NCBI GenBank assembly: GCA_022393335.1
Contig: JAJEKB010021235.1
Span: 1-64,000 of the forward strand
Source of the DNA: Macrotrachela quadricornifera
Lineage: Eukaryota; Rotifera; Eurotatoria; Philodinida; Philodinidae
Length of the DNA stretch: 64,000 bases
Reading direction: 5' to 3'
In this document: one piece after another, positions 11,956 through 23,520 of the stretch
Layout of the letters: each line of letters begins with the position of its first letter
Position numbering within the stretch: position 1 is the stretch's first letter
Translations under genes and position numbers: made by a program
Notes under the pieces: generated by a model
What the model was told of the DNA's origin: nothing
The model's input: the letters and a program-made list of their open reading frames with translations, nothing else
Database searches by the model: none

Positions 11956-13449
11956 ATATGATGGAATTTTATTCATACACTCATTCTTTGTGTTGTCATG
12001 TAACATAAAGCATAATTTTGATTTAGAATTTGTAATAGTAATTGCTGCTCTAGGCGTCTCAGATTTCAGTCTATCTCTACTAAAAATAGCTATTTATTCA
12101 GTCATTGGCTACACTGTTGGAAATTACCTTTAAAAAACATAAATCAAATTCGCCTCAGGAAGTCGCAAAATTTCTCAGTCTATATATCGCATGTCATTTT
12201 GAATAGATATTAGTCGAAAGGCGGAATAGAAAAACAAAGAATATTAAGATTGAATATATTGATAGACGTATTGTATATGAAAGTATGACAGAATAATAAA
12301 TCATTATGATTGAATAAGAGACTTAATAGATTTTTGTTTTGTTTTAAAATATCTCATACAAATAAATCAATAAAAATGTTTTAAATAAGTTTATAATGAA
12401 TATCGATATAATTCTTTTTTTTTTTATTTAAATAAATCAATCATTTGTTTTCTGTTAGTTTATAGAGGAAAAATTCTCTCTTACACAAATAACAGATAAT
12501 ATATTATCGGATGAATTTTGTTTGATAATAGCATCCAGTTGCTTCAGTACTCTATTAATAATAAGAACGCACATTGATAAATCAGTTAGTCAAATATATT
12601 GATTATCATATTAATATTTTGCCTCATCCGCTTATGTTTTTTCAAAGTATATTAGACCTTGATAACAATCATAATAATGAAAGTATATATGATTGTCTTT
12701 TTTTTTTCTAAATATTCCGAACTATTTCATATGCTGATTTATACAAAATAATACTTATATAAAAGATCATTTTATTGCTTTTTTGTTTTTTTTCTGACAA
12801 TTGATTTGGCAATATATATTCTTATTAATGATAGAAAAGAACAGCTGCATGTTGTTAATATTTTCTGAGATATATTATGGTACCTTCTTTGATAGAATAT
12901 TTGAGAAAATAGACTGTTCACTTATGTATTTTATTACATAAAAAAAAAAATTAATGATAGAAGATTTGATATATAATGAATAATCTATATTTTATTAAAA
13001 AAAAACTTCAAACTATAAGGACAATTTTTTTATCAAAGAAAATCTAAAAAAATGTTCTTTTTTTTCTCGAAGATAAAAAGTTACTTTGTTATTTTATATA
13101 AAAAAAACAATCATTATTTTAAATAAAATATACTTTTTAAAAAACCCAAAAATTTAATACATTTTTTTTTAAAATTAATAAATTTGATTTATTACTAAAC
13201 TATATCATTTTGCTTTTCTTTTTCTAATCTCTAAGGAATTTTCTTTAGTATATTATCACGATTTAAAGAAATATTCATTAGATTTTGCTTTTAATTTTCC
13301 ATGTCATACAACAATTACTAACACTTCTTTACATACATTCTCTAGAGCCTGAAAGAAATACAGAATAGAAAAACAAGAGACATTGAAAAAAAGAGGAAGA
13401 AAAAAAAAAAAGAGCAAGAACTAAACGCCGATCAACAGAAATACTACGC

Positions 13450-13504
13450 GCACCCGATCGATCTGCTAATTATTCTTGCAATCACTGTTCTTCTAAGCGG
13501 GTGC
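13450..13504. other. GC-richer hairpin with 7-bp perfect stem
   Basis: GCACCCG at 13450-13456 pairs with CGGGTGC at 13498-13504 across a 41-nt loop, in a region otherwise strongly AT-rich. The span is too short for a tRNA and has no A or B box. The function is unknown and the pairing could be chance. Confidence 0.35.
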
Positions 13505-15651
13505 AGTTTCTTTCTGCTTGATTGTCATAATCAGTCTATATATTTACTTCGAATGCCATCGTTTTGCTTTCATTGATTACGGTAAGATAAAGATTTAGTT
13601 AGATTCTAAGACAGAAAATCGTAATAATAGAAGAATGTTTGATTCTGTCAAAAGTTTCTTTGTCAATATTTGGCGAATGTCGATTATATATTCTTTGAAA
13701 AAAAAGCAATAGACGTATGGTTAACTACTACTATGATAAAGACTTCTTTCTGTCAGATTGGTATAATGTCAATATGATGTTTATCGTCTTCTTTCTCATT
13801 TAAACGAACTAATCTAATAGATGATCTTCTTCTATTTATGATATTTGACTATTTTGCTTATAGTTGATAATTGGTAGGCTTTAATAAAAAAAAAATTAGT
13901 TGGATTTTATTTTAAATTATATATTCAGATGTTTGAAAAAATATTTTTTTTTCTAGATGACAGAATAATAATAATATGTTTATCTACGTGCGTTTAGCTC
14001 ATTTTTCTTTTCTGAAATTATAATAATTAATGACCAAATCATAGGATTTATGAGTTTCTTATATTGCAATATATAAGGACAAAGTTAATTGAGAATATAT
14101 AGAAAATAGCTTTTACGCGATCATTTAATATTTCCATATGGCTTTTTGATTGATACATCTTAGTATTAATATAAATAATTAAAATTTCCGAAATTTCTTT
14201 GATTTTTTTCCGATAAAATTTCTTTATTTGTATCTCATTTAATATTAGTCGTAAATATTATTTGGTGAATAAAAGAATGACATTTTGATCAAGAGTGATT
14301 AAGTATTACAAAACTCGTTTATATTTTTCTTTTTTCATTCATGATAGAAACGCAATAGGTATGTTATGCGATAAAGCATAAAAATTAATTGAAATTATTC
14401 ATAGGAGTTCACTAATCTCATGAATACTGATATGTTATATATGAACAAAGAACTATGATGCTTATCAAGTCATAGAACCGTTTCTTGCATCTGTCGCATT
14501 AATTCTTCTTTTTTTTTTGCCTTGACTCTTTATCGGAAATCGTCAACTATGAAAGTATAGAAAATATGTGTTTGAGTGTGCGTGACATCACAAAAGAACC
14601 TTTCTATTTTTATGTGGGTGTATTAAAAGTACACATGCCTTAATCACATTGAAAAATGGTCGCATAACTACGATAGGGGAATAAAAAGCAATCCATTAAT
14701 GCTAGTTTGTAACGGAAGAAACTCAATTGATAGAAATGCATACATGCATATGCACAAACATTTTTGATCAAATGTTCTTTTAGTCGAGGTCTCGATACAA
14801 TTCATGGTTATACAATCCAACGTCAAGGACAGTCTACGTATATGAGTATTCGTTTGTTATATTACGTCGATTAAATCTATGCGAGATAATATACAATACA
14901 ATGCCGCATCAATTATTGACCTAGATAGAAGTTATAAGAGGCATATGTGTGTGCGTAAAGATATATATGTATATATATATATATACTGATCTTCAAGTTA
15001 GCACAGATGTTTGTTTTCTATGGCGATAAAAATTAAGTAGAAAAAAATGTTAATCCGAAAATCAATGTGTTAATTATCGATTTAAATAGGATTTTCTTTT
15101 TAATAAATTAATTGGAGCATATTTATTTTTTTGCCTATTTTTCTATATAGAATATCGATTAACTAATTTGTTGATATGTAAGTATCCTATATTATATTGT
15201 TGACATGACATTACATTTGAGAGAAGTTGTATAAATGAAAGAGGTAATATCTATATAGGCATGTCAAGGACTTCGTAAGATTGGTTTTTAGGCTAATAAT
15301 AAACAATAATCATTAATAACATTTTTTTAAGGACATAGAATAGAAAACATTTAAAAAAACATGATAAAACTAAAATGTTTCTAGTTGCTTAAAGCAAGAG
15401 TTAGCATATTATTGTTATTTTTACTAAGCTCGTTTACGAGCATCAATACAGGAAAATATATAAACATATATATATATGAGGGAGAAGGTCAGCCATATAT
15501 GTTTCTAAAGAAAAAAAGAACTCACATTCGTCATATTTACTTGAAAAAAAAGTATAAATATTTATTTTGTTTATTTTAGACCATTGTCTTTCAAATTTTT
15601 GTTTTGTTTTTATTAAATTGAAATATTCTTCGAATTCAAAAAAAGAAAATA

Positions 15652-18600
15652 ATGTCTCTTGGACCATCAGTTGTTACAGTACATTGTTTATCATTACGAG
15701 AATATTTTTCTGCAGCTAACTTAAAATCAATGCTTCGTGGTTTTGTATATGAATATGAAACACCAAAAATTGTTACTATTCATTCCATTTCAAGTAAGAA
15801 AAAAAAAATAAATAAATATTGTATCGAGTTTATCAAGGGAAAGGATTAAATATTCGAAAATTTGTCTCAAGGGAGATAAAAAAAAATTTTATGATTGATT
15901 ATTTTTTAGTTTTCTTTTTTTTAAATATATTTTAGTTGCACTTATGTGTCGTTTAATTCAACTCTTAATTTTAATTTATGGTATTGTATATTTAATGATA
16001 CATAAAAAAGGTTATCAAGAAACAAATACATCAATTATTTCATCAGTTACCTTGAAAGTTAAAGTAAATAAACATTAACAAAAAAAAAGAAAAGAATTAT
16101 TTGTTTATTTTAATTGTATTTTCTAATAGGGAATTGGTTATAATCAAACAGGAGATAATCATACATTAGTTATTGATGGTGCAGGTATAGTGAATTTAAT
16201 ATTTGAATGAATAAAAAGTTTATTTATGTCTTTTTCTTTTTCAAGATTATATTGTTCCACCACAAGAAAATAATGCTTTATTTTTAATGACGAATTTTAT
16301 TCGAACTGATCAACAACATACAAAATGTTCTGGTTTGTATTTAAAAATGAAAAAGAAAAATTTTTTTAGTTATATTTTATTATTTTAGAGGCACCAGATG
16401 TAAAAAACGTAATTTGTTCTACTCATGAAGACTGTAAATTATCTCAAGATCCTCAAAAAGTATGAATTTTTTTCTAATATCAAAATAGTTCATTCAAAGA
16501 TGTATAACAATTTAATAACTTTACACGAATGAAATAATACCTTTAGAATTTACTATTTTGATCTGAAAAAAAATCATCTTCAAATAGTTTTGAAAATGAA
16601 TTTTTGAGATCAAGATATCATAGTCAGCTAGGTCAGAAAATTTCATTACATTCGATTGAAGTTATTGTAAACTCTGATATATTCTCAGAAGAATCACTCA
16701 TGTTTCAATTACATTTTCTATTACAATATAATTCAGAGAAACAAAAAAACAACTCTAGTGTATTTCTTCACGACATATTACTATGAACACAATCGAAATG
16801 TAGGCATGATTGTGAAATTAATATTTCTGATTTATTTAGTATATTAATGTTGTTCTAATCCTAAAAGTCTTTACTGTGAAATTTTCACTGCATCATGCGA
16901 TTAGAAAATCAAACAAAATTAATCTTTTTATATAAGACACGATCCAAGTTGCAACAAAACATGCATTGTTTTTATTCAAAATTTCTGTTAATATAACATC
17001 TTGTCTGGATTCTGTCATTTTCATAAGAAAAACTTATAGAAATGATCTTAAACATATTAGCATGCGTAAAGAAGAACAGAAAAACAAATATTTAAATTAT
17101 TGAGATTTAACAGATGACATTCTAGACTTTTCTAAGTACACTAGAAATCTTTCTATTGATATCACTCGATAAAATATGATTTTGAATCTCAAGTTATACT
17201 AATAAGAATAAAAAGATAAACATATCCTGCAATATATTGAAATTAGTGCATATTGGGTTATATATTGATTATTGAAAAGAAGTAAATTATAATAGTCTTT
17301 AGTACGAAAAACGAACGTAGAAAATTCAATTGAAATATGATATGAATTTGTAAATGTAAATAGAGGCAAATGATTGGTTTATTAAATCTACTTTTTCTCT
17401 TCTATCTTATATTCCAAAACAGAAAACATAACATACCCAGATAGATGAATATCTTGCTAAAAGTTTTCATATCTTATAACAATTTTTGATGTATATAATG
17501 ATGTAGAAATAAAATTTAGACGTATAGCAATGAGATACTGATTATTCTTATGAAAATCTAGTCCTTATTATATTCACAATCGATAAGGTCTCAGTTAAAT
17601 TATTTATTTATTCATTTTAGGCTAATGGCAGATGGACTGGTAAATGGAAAATAAATATTGATAATCAATTTCTTAAACTATTTTTCTAATTATCTAGGTC
17701 AATGTATAAAATCTAATTCTTCAAAAAATGGTTCGGAATCAATAAGTGGTCTATGCGAATTAGAAGGTTGGTGTCCAGTTGAGAATGATCGTGATGTGCC
17801 TGAGCCTATTAAAGATGCATTAAATTTTACAATATTTGTTAAAAATTTTATTGAATTTCCACGTTTTGAAGTCATAAGAAAGAATATTCACCAAGATACA
17901 TCTTATCTTCAAAAATGTAATTATGATCCAATTAAACATAAGATATGTCCAATATTTCGTGTTAATACAATACTTGATATTGTTGAAGAGGATGAAAACG
18001 AAAAACATCAAATGTTAAAACAAGGTGGTGTTATTCGAGTTAAAATTGATTGGAGATGTAATTTAGATAAACCATTAAATCAATGCTTACCAGAATATTC
18101 ATTTAGACGTTTAGACGCGCCATTTAGAGAAAAATCTTTTTCACAAGGATTTAATTTTCGGTTAGACAAAAAAAGATTTTACAAAAAAATTCATATCTTC
18201 TTTCGTTTTTTTATTTAGTTTTGCTTCACATTGGAAACATGGAGATCGATCATATCGTACTTTAACTAAAGCATTTGGTCTACGATTTATTATATCTGTA
18301 AATTTAATTACTTTTCAATTTGATTTAAATCAATCATTCTTGACAAATTTAGTATTTTATCTACGCTATATAAATAGACGTCTATCGATACTAAGAAGTA
18401 TTTAAGTGAGAGCGTTACTAAAAGAATTGATATTCATAGTAAACATCAAAACACAAGCAATGTTAATAAATTCTTTTAGAAATATAAAGAAAATCAAATA
18501 TAAAATACAGGTCAGATAGTAGGATACCCATGCTTTCTGTTGTGTATATTCGTCTTTGATTTATATCAATTGATAAAACTTGAAATTCGGAATCTACTGG

Positions 18601-19626
18601 ATTCCCATTCTGAACCGTTTTAGAAAAAATAACATATTAATAAAATGCAAAATCTTTTTAAAGAGTTTTATTCTAAACAAAAAACTCAATAATAAAATAA
18701 TATTACATGAGATTGTAGTAAACGACCGATGTAAAAAAAAGGTATATATGACTTAACTTTTCTGAACAGTACTATTGTTGAATTTTTGACTCACAATGAA
18801 ACAAAATGTATCATTTTAAAAACTTTTTTCATATTATCTTCGTGTAATTGTTTTTTTCCTTTTACAGGTTAGTGGTTCTGCTGGTAAATTTGATGTAATA
18901 ACATTAAGTTTAAATATTGGTTCATTAATTGGTATACTTGGTTTAGCAACATTTATATGTGATATTGTAGCATTATATGTTCATCGTCAATCTGATATAT
19001 ATCGTCAACAAAAATTTCAAGATGTTGATCTTAATTTATTACGTTTAGAAACTTTAAATAGTTTAGCAGAAGGTATGATGAGTGAAGTAGCAAAACGTAA
19101 ACAACAAAATCATTTGGAAGAAGGTATACTTTCTGGTGAAGTGGTTGAAAATACTGATGCAATATCAATGATTGATAGTCCACTTAAAGAAAAATTTCGA
19201 CGAAATAAAGAAAATCATCATCAACCTCATCATCATCATTTATATGATAATATATCAACATCATCAACAATACATACGAATCAAGCTGTAACACCAATAT
19301 TACCGTCTACAAATTATCATGAACAACAAATAGGTATAACAAATTCGCTTAACGATACTCCATCATTATCATCCGTAAAACTCAGGCGTTCAATATCAGG
19401 ACGACCATCACAATTAACATCTTCATCGAGTATTACAAATGAAAAACATGAAACAAATGATAAAATAAATATTGTTTTTGTTGATGAAGATTCTCCAGCA
19501 GATGTACAGGAAAAATATCAATTAAATGAAAAACAATCAAATTTAGATACAAAAACTAATTCACCACTTATAATTGCGAATGAACATCATCATCGACCAC
19601 CTCCAAAACTTGAAACATTTTTATAA
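15652..19626 (+). CDS. P2X-type ATP-gated cation channel with long cytoplasmic tail
   Basis: P2X receptors are trimeric plasma-membrane channels opened by extracellular ATP. Exon 1 (from ATG 15652) has the conserved N-terminal T-x-K site (ETPKIV). TM1 follows (about RLIQLLILIYGIVYLMI). ATP-site residues are present in family positions: LKVKGIGYN (the two lysines), NFTIFVKN, the NFR motif at about 18155 split by an intron, and the late lysine in LTKAFGLRF. Ectodomain cysteines and GWCPVE are conserved. TM2 follows AGKFDVITLSLNIGS, and the trafficking motif Y-x-x-x-K (YRQQK) ends it. About 203 further residues form a cysteine-free, His/Ser-rich tail, far longer than that of P2X4 and lacking the Cys-rich region of P2X7. 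Introns of about 1.1 kb (from about 16460) and about 0.57 kb are long for this locus. Overall it is closest to P2X4. Confidence 0.94.
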
Positions 19627-22252
19627 AATACAACTATTGACATAGAATAAGTAGTTATTTCTTTAAAAAAAAACCAACATAAAGACTAAACATTCTTATT
19701 ATGTATTTTTGTACGAACAGCTTTATGTGATTGTACAAATTACAATACAGACAAGCAATAATCTATATTTTATGTATATCCGTCAAAGAAAAGAAATAAA
19801 TTACGTATCTAGTTATTTTTTATAATAATATTATTTCATCACCTAGATACGTTATACTATATGGTTTATCATGCCATATAAGTAAACACGATTAGAACTA
19901 TTTTTTATCTGTAATTGATAGATAAAAGACAATTACTGTCTACCCTAAAAAGAATGGACATGAATGTTTTTGAAACAACTCCATTATGGCAAGAGCTAGA
20001 GAGCTGCGATTTCCCCACTTACATAGATAAATAAGTACTCTATATATTCATTAAGACATGCTGAAAATCCTTGTAGATTCTGAATTTCTTCATCATTAAT
20101 CTTTCAAAGAGATCATTGTCGTTTTTTAAAATCTCATAGGAGCTTGTATATCAAAACTATATAAAGAACAGTCTGGAGACTTTTTTCAAAATGACACAAA
20201 GACTGGCCCCTGTAACTACAGTATTATTAAAAAATCGCACATATTTTCTCTCAATCGAATAACATTACTAGTCTGAATCTCGAACAACTTTTTAATTAAA
20301 AAATAAAACATTAAACTATGCAGAAGAAATATGAAATCCAAATATGCAATAAAATTTTTCAAAAAACATGTAGTTTAATGGAAATATGTTGGAAAGTATT
20401 ATTTATTCATATAGACAAACATATAACTCTCATGTACAGTATTTATTCAGTTTGTATTGGTTCCGCCATATTACATTACTACGTAGTTTTTATATCCTTG
20501 AAAAACAAATCACAATTGTCTTTTTATAATACAATGGTTAGACAGTCTATATGCTTATACTTCATCTTTATGAGTGTTGTTGATAATCTTTTTTAAAAAG
20601 AAGTCTTGAATGATCAAATCCTTGACAAATATACAACTCTTAAGACACTAATACAGCATGGCAACGATGATTCAAATAAAATAAATACTGTATATAAGAA
20701 TGAAATTTTTGTTTCTATAAATGACATTTTCCCACATATTTTTATCAATCTACCTTTTTTTAATGTTTTTTTCAATATGTTAATCACATTCTGAATTCAT
20801 TTTCCTTCTATATAGTCTAACACTTCATCTTCAATTGAAAAAAGTTATTGCTCAAGATTTAAAACAATAACTCTTGCAAAGAAAGCTATCATCAACAATG
20901 TATTTTGTTGAACGAACTCGTAAGTTGTTCGATTGAACAACAGCTACATCATTTTATAATTATAATAGTTACAGAGGTTAGCCTTACTTCGTTTTGAAAA
21001 GAAGTCTCCAGGGTATTGTTTACATAACCTTGATATATGGATTCCCACAAGACTTTAGAAAGCGGTAATGAACTCTTTGAAAGATTAGTGGTAAAGAAAT
21101 TCTGAATCTACAAGGACTTTTAACATATCTTAATGAAATTTGTAACTTTCGAGCTCTTTTCATTCTAGAGTGATTTCAAAACCACTCTTTGTCCATTTTC
21201 TTTTGAATAGACAGTAGTTATTATTCAAAACGTTTTTAAAAAAATCAGATGTAATATCGAAACATCTACGATCAAATTTTTGGTTTCAACTACATATTCA
21301 TAACAGAACAAATTTACATCTTGGAAAGTCTCTAAGGTTTTAAAAAACTAGCGAAGTTTTGAAGTTCATGTTTAATCATTATTACATGAGGTTTTTTTAA
21401 ATATATCATTATTAGGCAAAATAATGTGTTGACTTGCAAAAAACTATCTGGTTAATTGAAAGTGGCCACAAAAAATATTTCTATTGCTCCTCCTTCATTA
21501 TTGTCGATAACTAAAATATAAAGTGCACTCCAAGATGCCATACATTTTTTTTCATTAGTTTATTTTTACCTGTATCAATACAATATGAAGGATTCTAAGA
21601 TAGTTGTATGAAGAGTAAATATGATCAAGTCATGTTTTCGAGTGCATGCGCGTATTAATAGGTTGACAATTTTAGCATAAAGAATAAAAGTTAGCTAAAA
21701 TCTAATTTTGCATATCACATCAAATTTCTTTCGATCTAACTAAAGGATAGAAAAGCTTTTCAAATATTTAAACATTATAATATTTTTCTAATCTTTTATG
21801 TATCTATATAAATGCAATCATCTCTAGAATTTTTACAAAATCAAATTGATATATCTTGTTAGGTTTCACACGATAATACATTCAAGATTTTTTTACAATT
21901 ATCAAATTTATACAAATTGTCAGACTAGAGATATCTTCAAAAAACAAACTATATAATGTTAGTTTTTCAATCTTTTGAATTATACACTTCGTTTATTTCA
22001 TGAACATAATGATGATACTATGTGCGATACACTACATAGCTAATGTTATCAGAATAATGAATAGTATTCATCATTGGAAAATATTTAATTATTTCTATAA
22101 CTTCAAAATTTTACTGGTTACTGTCATCAAATTTTAAAAAAAAATTTTTTTTCAATTCACTTAAATATATTTTTAAATAATTACAAATCACATAATAAAC
22201 TATCATTTAAAAAACAAAACAAAACCAAAATTTTATATAAAAATCTCTGGAT
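19627..22252. other. Intergenic, mostly an inverted-repeat element
   Basis: This lies between the convergent P2X (plus) and CEP290-like (minus) genes. The 19931-21219 element fills the centre. The flanks are AT-rich with no coding signal. The ORFs at 20318-20596 and 20606-20794 lie inside the element's spacer and show no recognisable domain. Confidence 0.6.
19931..21219. mobile_element. 1.3-kb non-autonomous element with about 330-bp inverted arms
   Basis: The left arm (about 19931-20270) and right arm (about 20900-21219) are inverted copies. Shared blocks include CCTTGTAGATTCxGAATTTCTT, AATCTTTCAAAGAG and GGAGACTTxTTTTCAAAA, read left to right and as complement on the right. Outer ends share ACTGTCTA. 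The spacer of about 630 bp contains two short ORFs without recognised domains. This fits a foldback or long-TIR DNA transposon derivative. No transposase or clear target duplication is seen. Confidence 0.8.
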
Positions 22253-22861
22253 CTATTTTATTGGATAAGTAATACCAAGTTGAGCACTTAACATTTGTAT
22301 TGTTTTTTCATATTCTTGATTAAGACTTAATGCTTGTTGTAAAGCAAATTTAAGATCATTTACTTCTTCAAAAAATCCATCATCAAGTACACTTATTTTT
22401 TGACGCATATTATCATATCGTTTTTCTAATTTTGTCATACGTTTTTGAGCAGAAATTGCACGTTGTTCGGCTTGTTCTTTTTCATTTTGACATCGAATTA
22501 AACGATGTTCATAATCTTCAATAAGTGCAGATGGAGGTGATAATTGAAATTGTCGTTGTTGTCGATTTTGTATAGATTCATTTTCATATTTTTTTAATAA
22601 TTCATTTTGAGCATTAACTAGACGATGTAAATGAGCTTCTTCATCAAATGATGGTTTTATTAATTGTGTTGGATGTGGACGATATTGTTTACCAATATGT
22701 GTTTGACATGCAATTGAACATGAACGATTATGATCAAGATTTTTTTCAGCTATTGTTTGTTCAAGATGATTAATATGATTTTTAAGTTCAATTATTTTTT
22801 CTTTTAATTGTTTATGTTCATAATTCAAAAAAACACACATATGAACTGGTGGCATATCCAT
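22253..22861 (-). CDS. Short coiled-coil protein resembling the CEP290 C-terminus
   Basis: A single 202-aa ORF. Most of it is charged coiled coil (HKQLKEKIIELKNHINHLEQ; KEQAEQRAISAQKRMTKLEK). The last about 50 residues (ISVLDDGFFEEVNDLKFALQ, then ML-SAQLG near the end) match the pattern of the extreme C-terminus of CEP290 (FDPSFFEEIEDLKYN and LSEQLG in human, from memory). CEP290 is a ciliary transition-zone protein of about 2,500 residues, so this would be only its tail. No further coding upstream was found in the 660 bases before the C2CD3 stop codon, so it looks stand-alone: a truncated paralogue, a split gene, or an independent family with a similar end. It shares strand with C2CD3 and lies 659 bp downstream of it. 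Confidence 0.75.
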   Translation of the reverse strand: MDMPPVHMCVFLNYEHKQLKEKIIELKNHINHLEQTIAEKNLDHNRSCSIACQTHIGKQYRPHPTQLIKPSFDEEAHLHRLVNAQNELLKKYENESIQNRQQRQFQLSPPSALIEDYEHRLIRCQNEKEQAEQRAISAQKRMTKLEKRYDNMRQKISVLDDGFFEEVNDLKFALQQALSLNQEYEKTIQMLSAQLGITYPIK

Positions 22862-23520
22862 TTTGTTGAATAATCATATCTTTAATAAAAATAAAATTTT
22901 CATATATTTATTATATCTATATAGCAAAGAAACCGTTAGATGATATGTGACATTGCAGAACATATATTCAATAGCTTAGAACCACGTGTTATCGAAAATA
23001 AAAAGAAAAATAACGGTTCAATTTTTGATTTAAACTGAAACATAAGAATATAATCACCGAATAGTGTTTTGCAGATAATATCAAATAAATACTTAATTTT
23101 ATCCGCCTACATATTGTGAATGTGATGGAATATATGTGAGACAAGAGGTCACTGTTTCGCAGACTAAGCGTTGATTTTTAAATCGCTTGGCCTGTGAAGC
23201 TGTGCTCTCAGAGTCGAACTAAATTGGTATTTATCCATTCACTTTTTATTAAATATAATTAAAATGATAAATATATATTTTCTTATTAAAACATAAAAAA
23301 ATTTATTCAAACCCAAATAATTTTATTTTTATATTATTATAAGACAAAAAAGAAAAGAAAAGAAAAGAACTAGACTAGGTCTACAAGAATAACTTTTGTC
23401 ATTTGAATTAAACAAAAGAAAATGTCATAATTATCTGAACTTGAAATAGAACATAATTAGAGATATAACATCACTGTTATATGTAAAAAAAAAAGGAAAT
23501 AAATTGTTGATGTTAATTGA
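22862..23520. other. Intergenic between CEP290-like gene and C2CD3
   Basis: AT-rich spacer that should hold the C2CD3 polyadenylation region and the CEP290-like promoter. The only structure is an imperfect hairpin at 23156-23198 within a GC-richer patch (about 23130-23220). Confidence 0.5.
23156..23198. other. Imperfect hairpin in a GC-richer patch
   Basis: TTCGCAGACTAAGCG pairs with CGCTTGGCCTGTGAA, 15 positions with three mismatches that would be G-U or A-C pairs in RNA, around a 13-nt loop. The surrounding bases are GC-richer than the spacer. It lacks tRNA boxes. It may be a small repeat remnant or a structured transcript. Confidence 0.4.

Larger units (their letters stand above)
8113..15651. 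other. 7.5-kb gene-poor interval
   Basis: No exon chain, conserved domain or long ORF was found on either strand. Short ORFs (for example 8804-9025, 10792-10989) lack splice context and recognisable similarity. The interval contains a large foldback repeat (about 11205-11955), a GC-richer hairpin (13450-13504) and a TA dinucleotide run near 14965-14990. The last few hundred bases must include the P2X promoter. Confidence 0.6.

Noticed and set aside
13450..13504. tRNA-like acceptor stem GCACCCG/CGGGTGC
   Set aside because: Total length is about 55 nt with no D-arm, anticodon or T-arm, so it is not a tRNA.
16604..16786. ORF inside the long P2X intron
   Set aside because: It would interrupt the P2X sequence at a conserved place and has no known domain; flanking P2X exons join in frame without it.
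20318..20794. Two ORFs in the spacer of the 19.9-21.2 kb element
   Set aside because: No domain, AT-driven composition and no splice support; not a convincing transposase.
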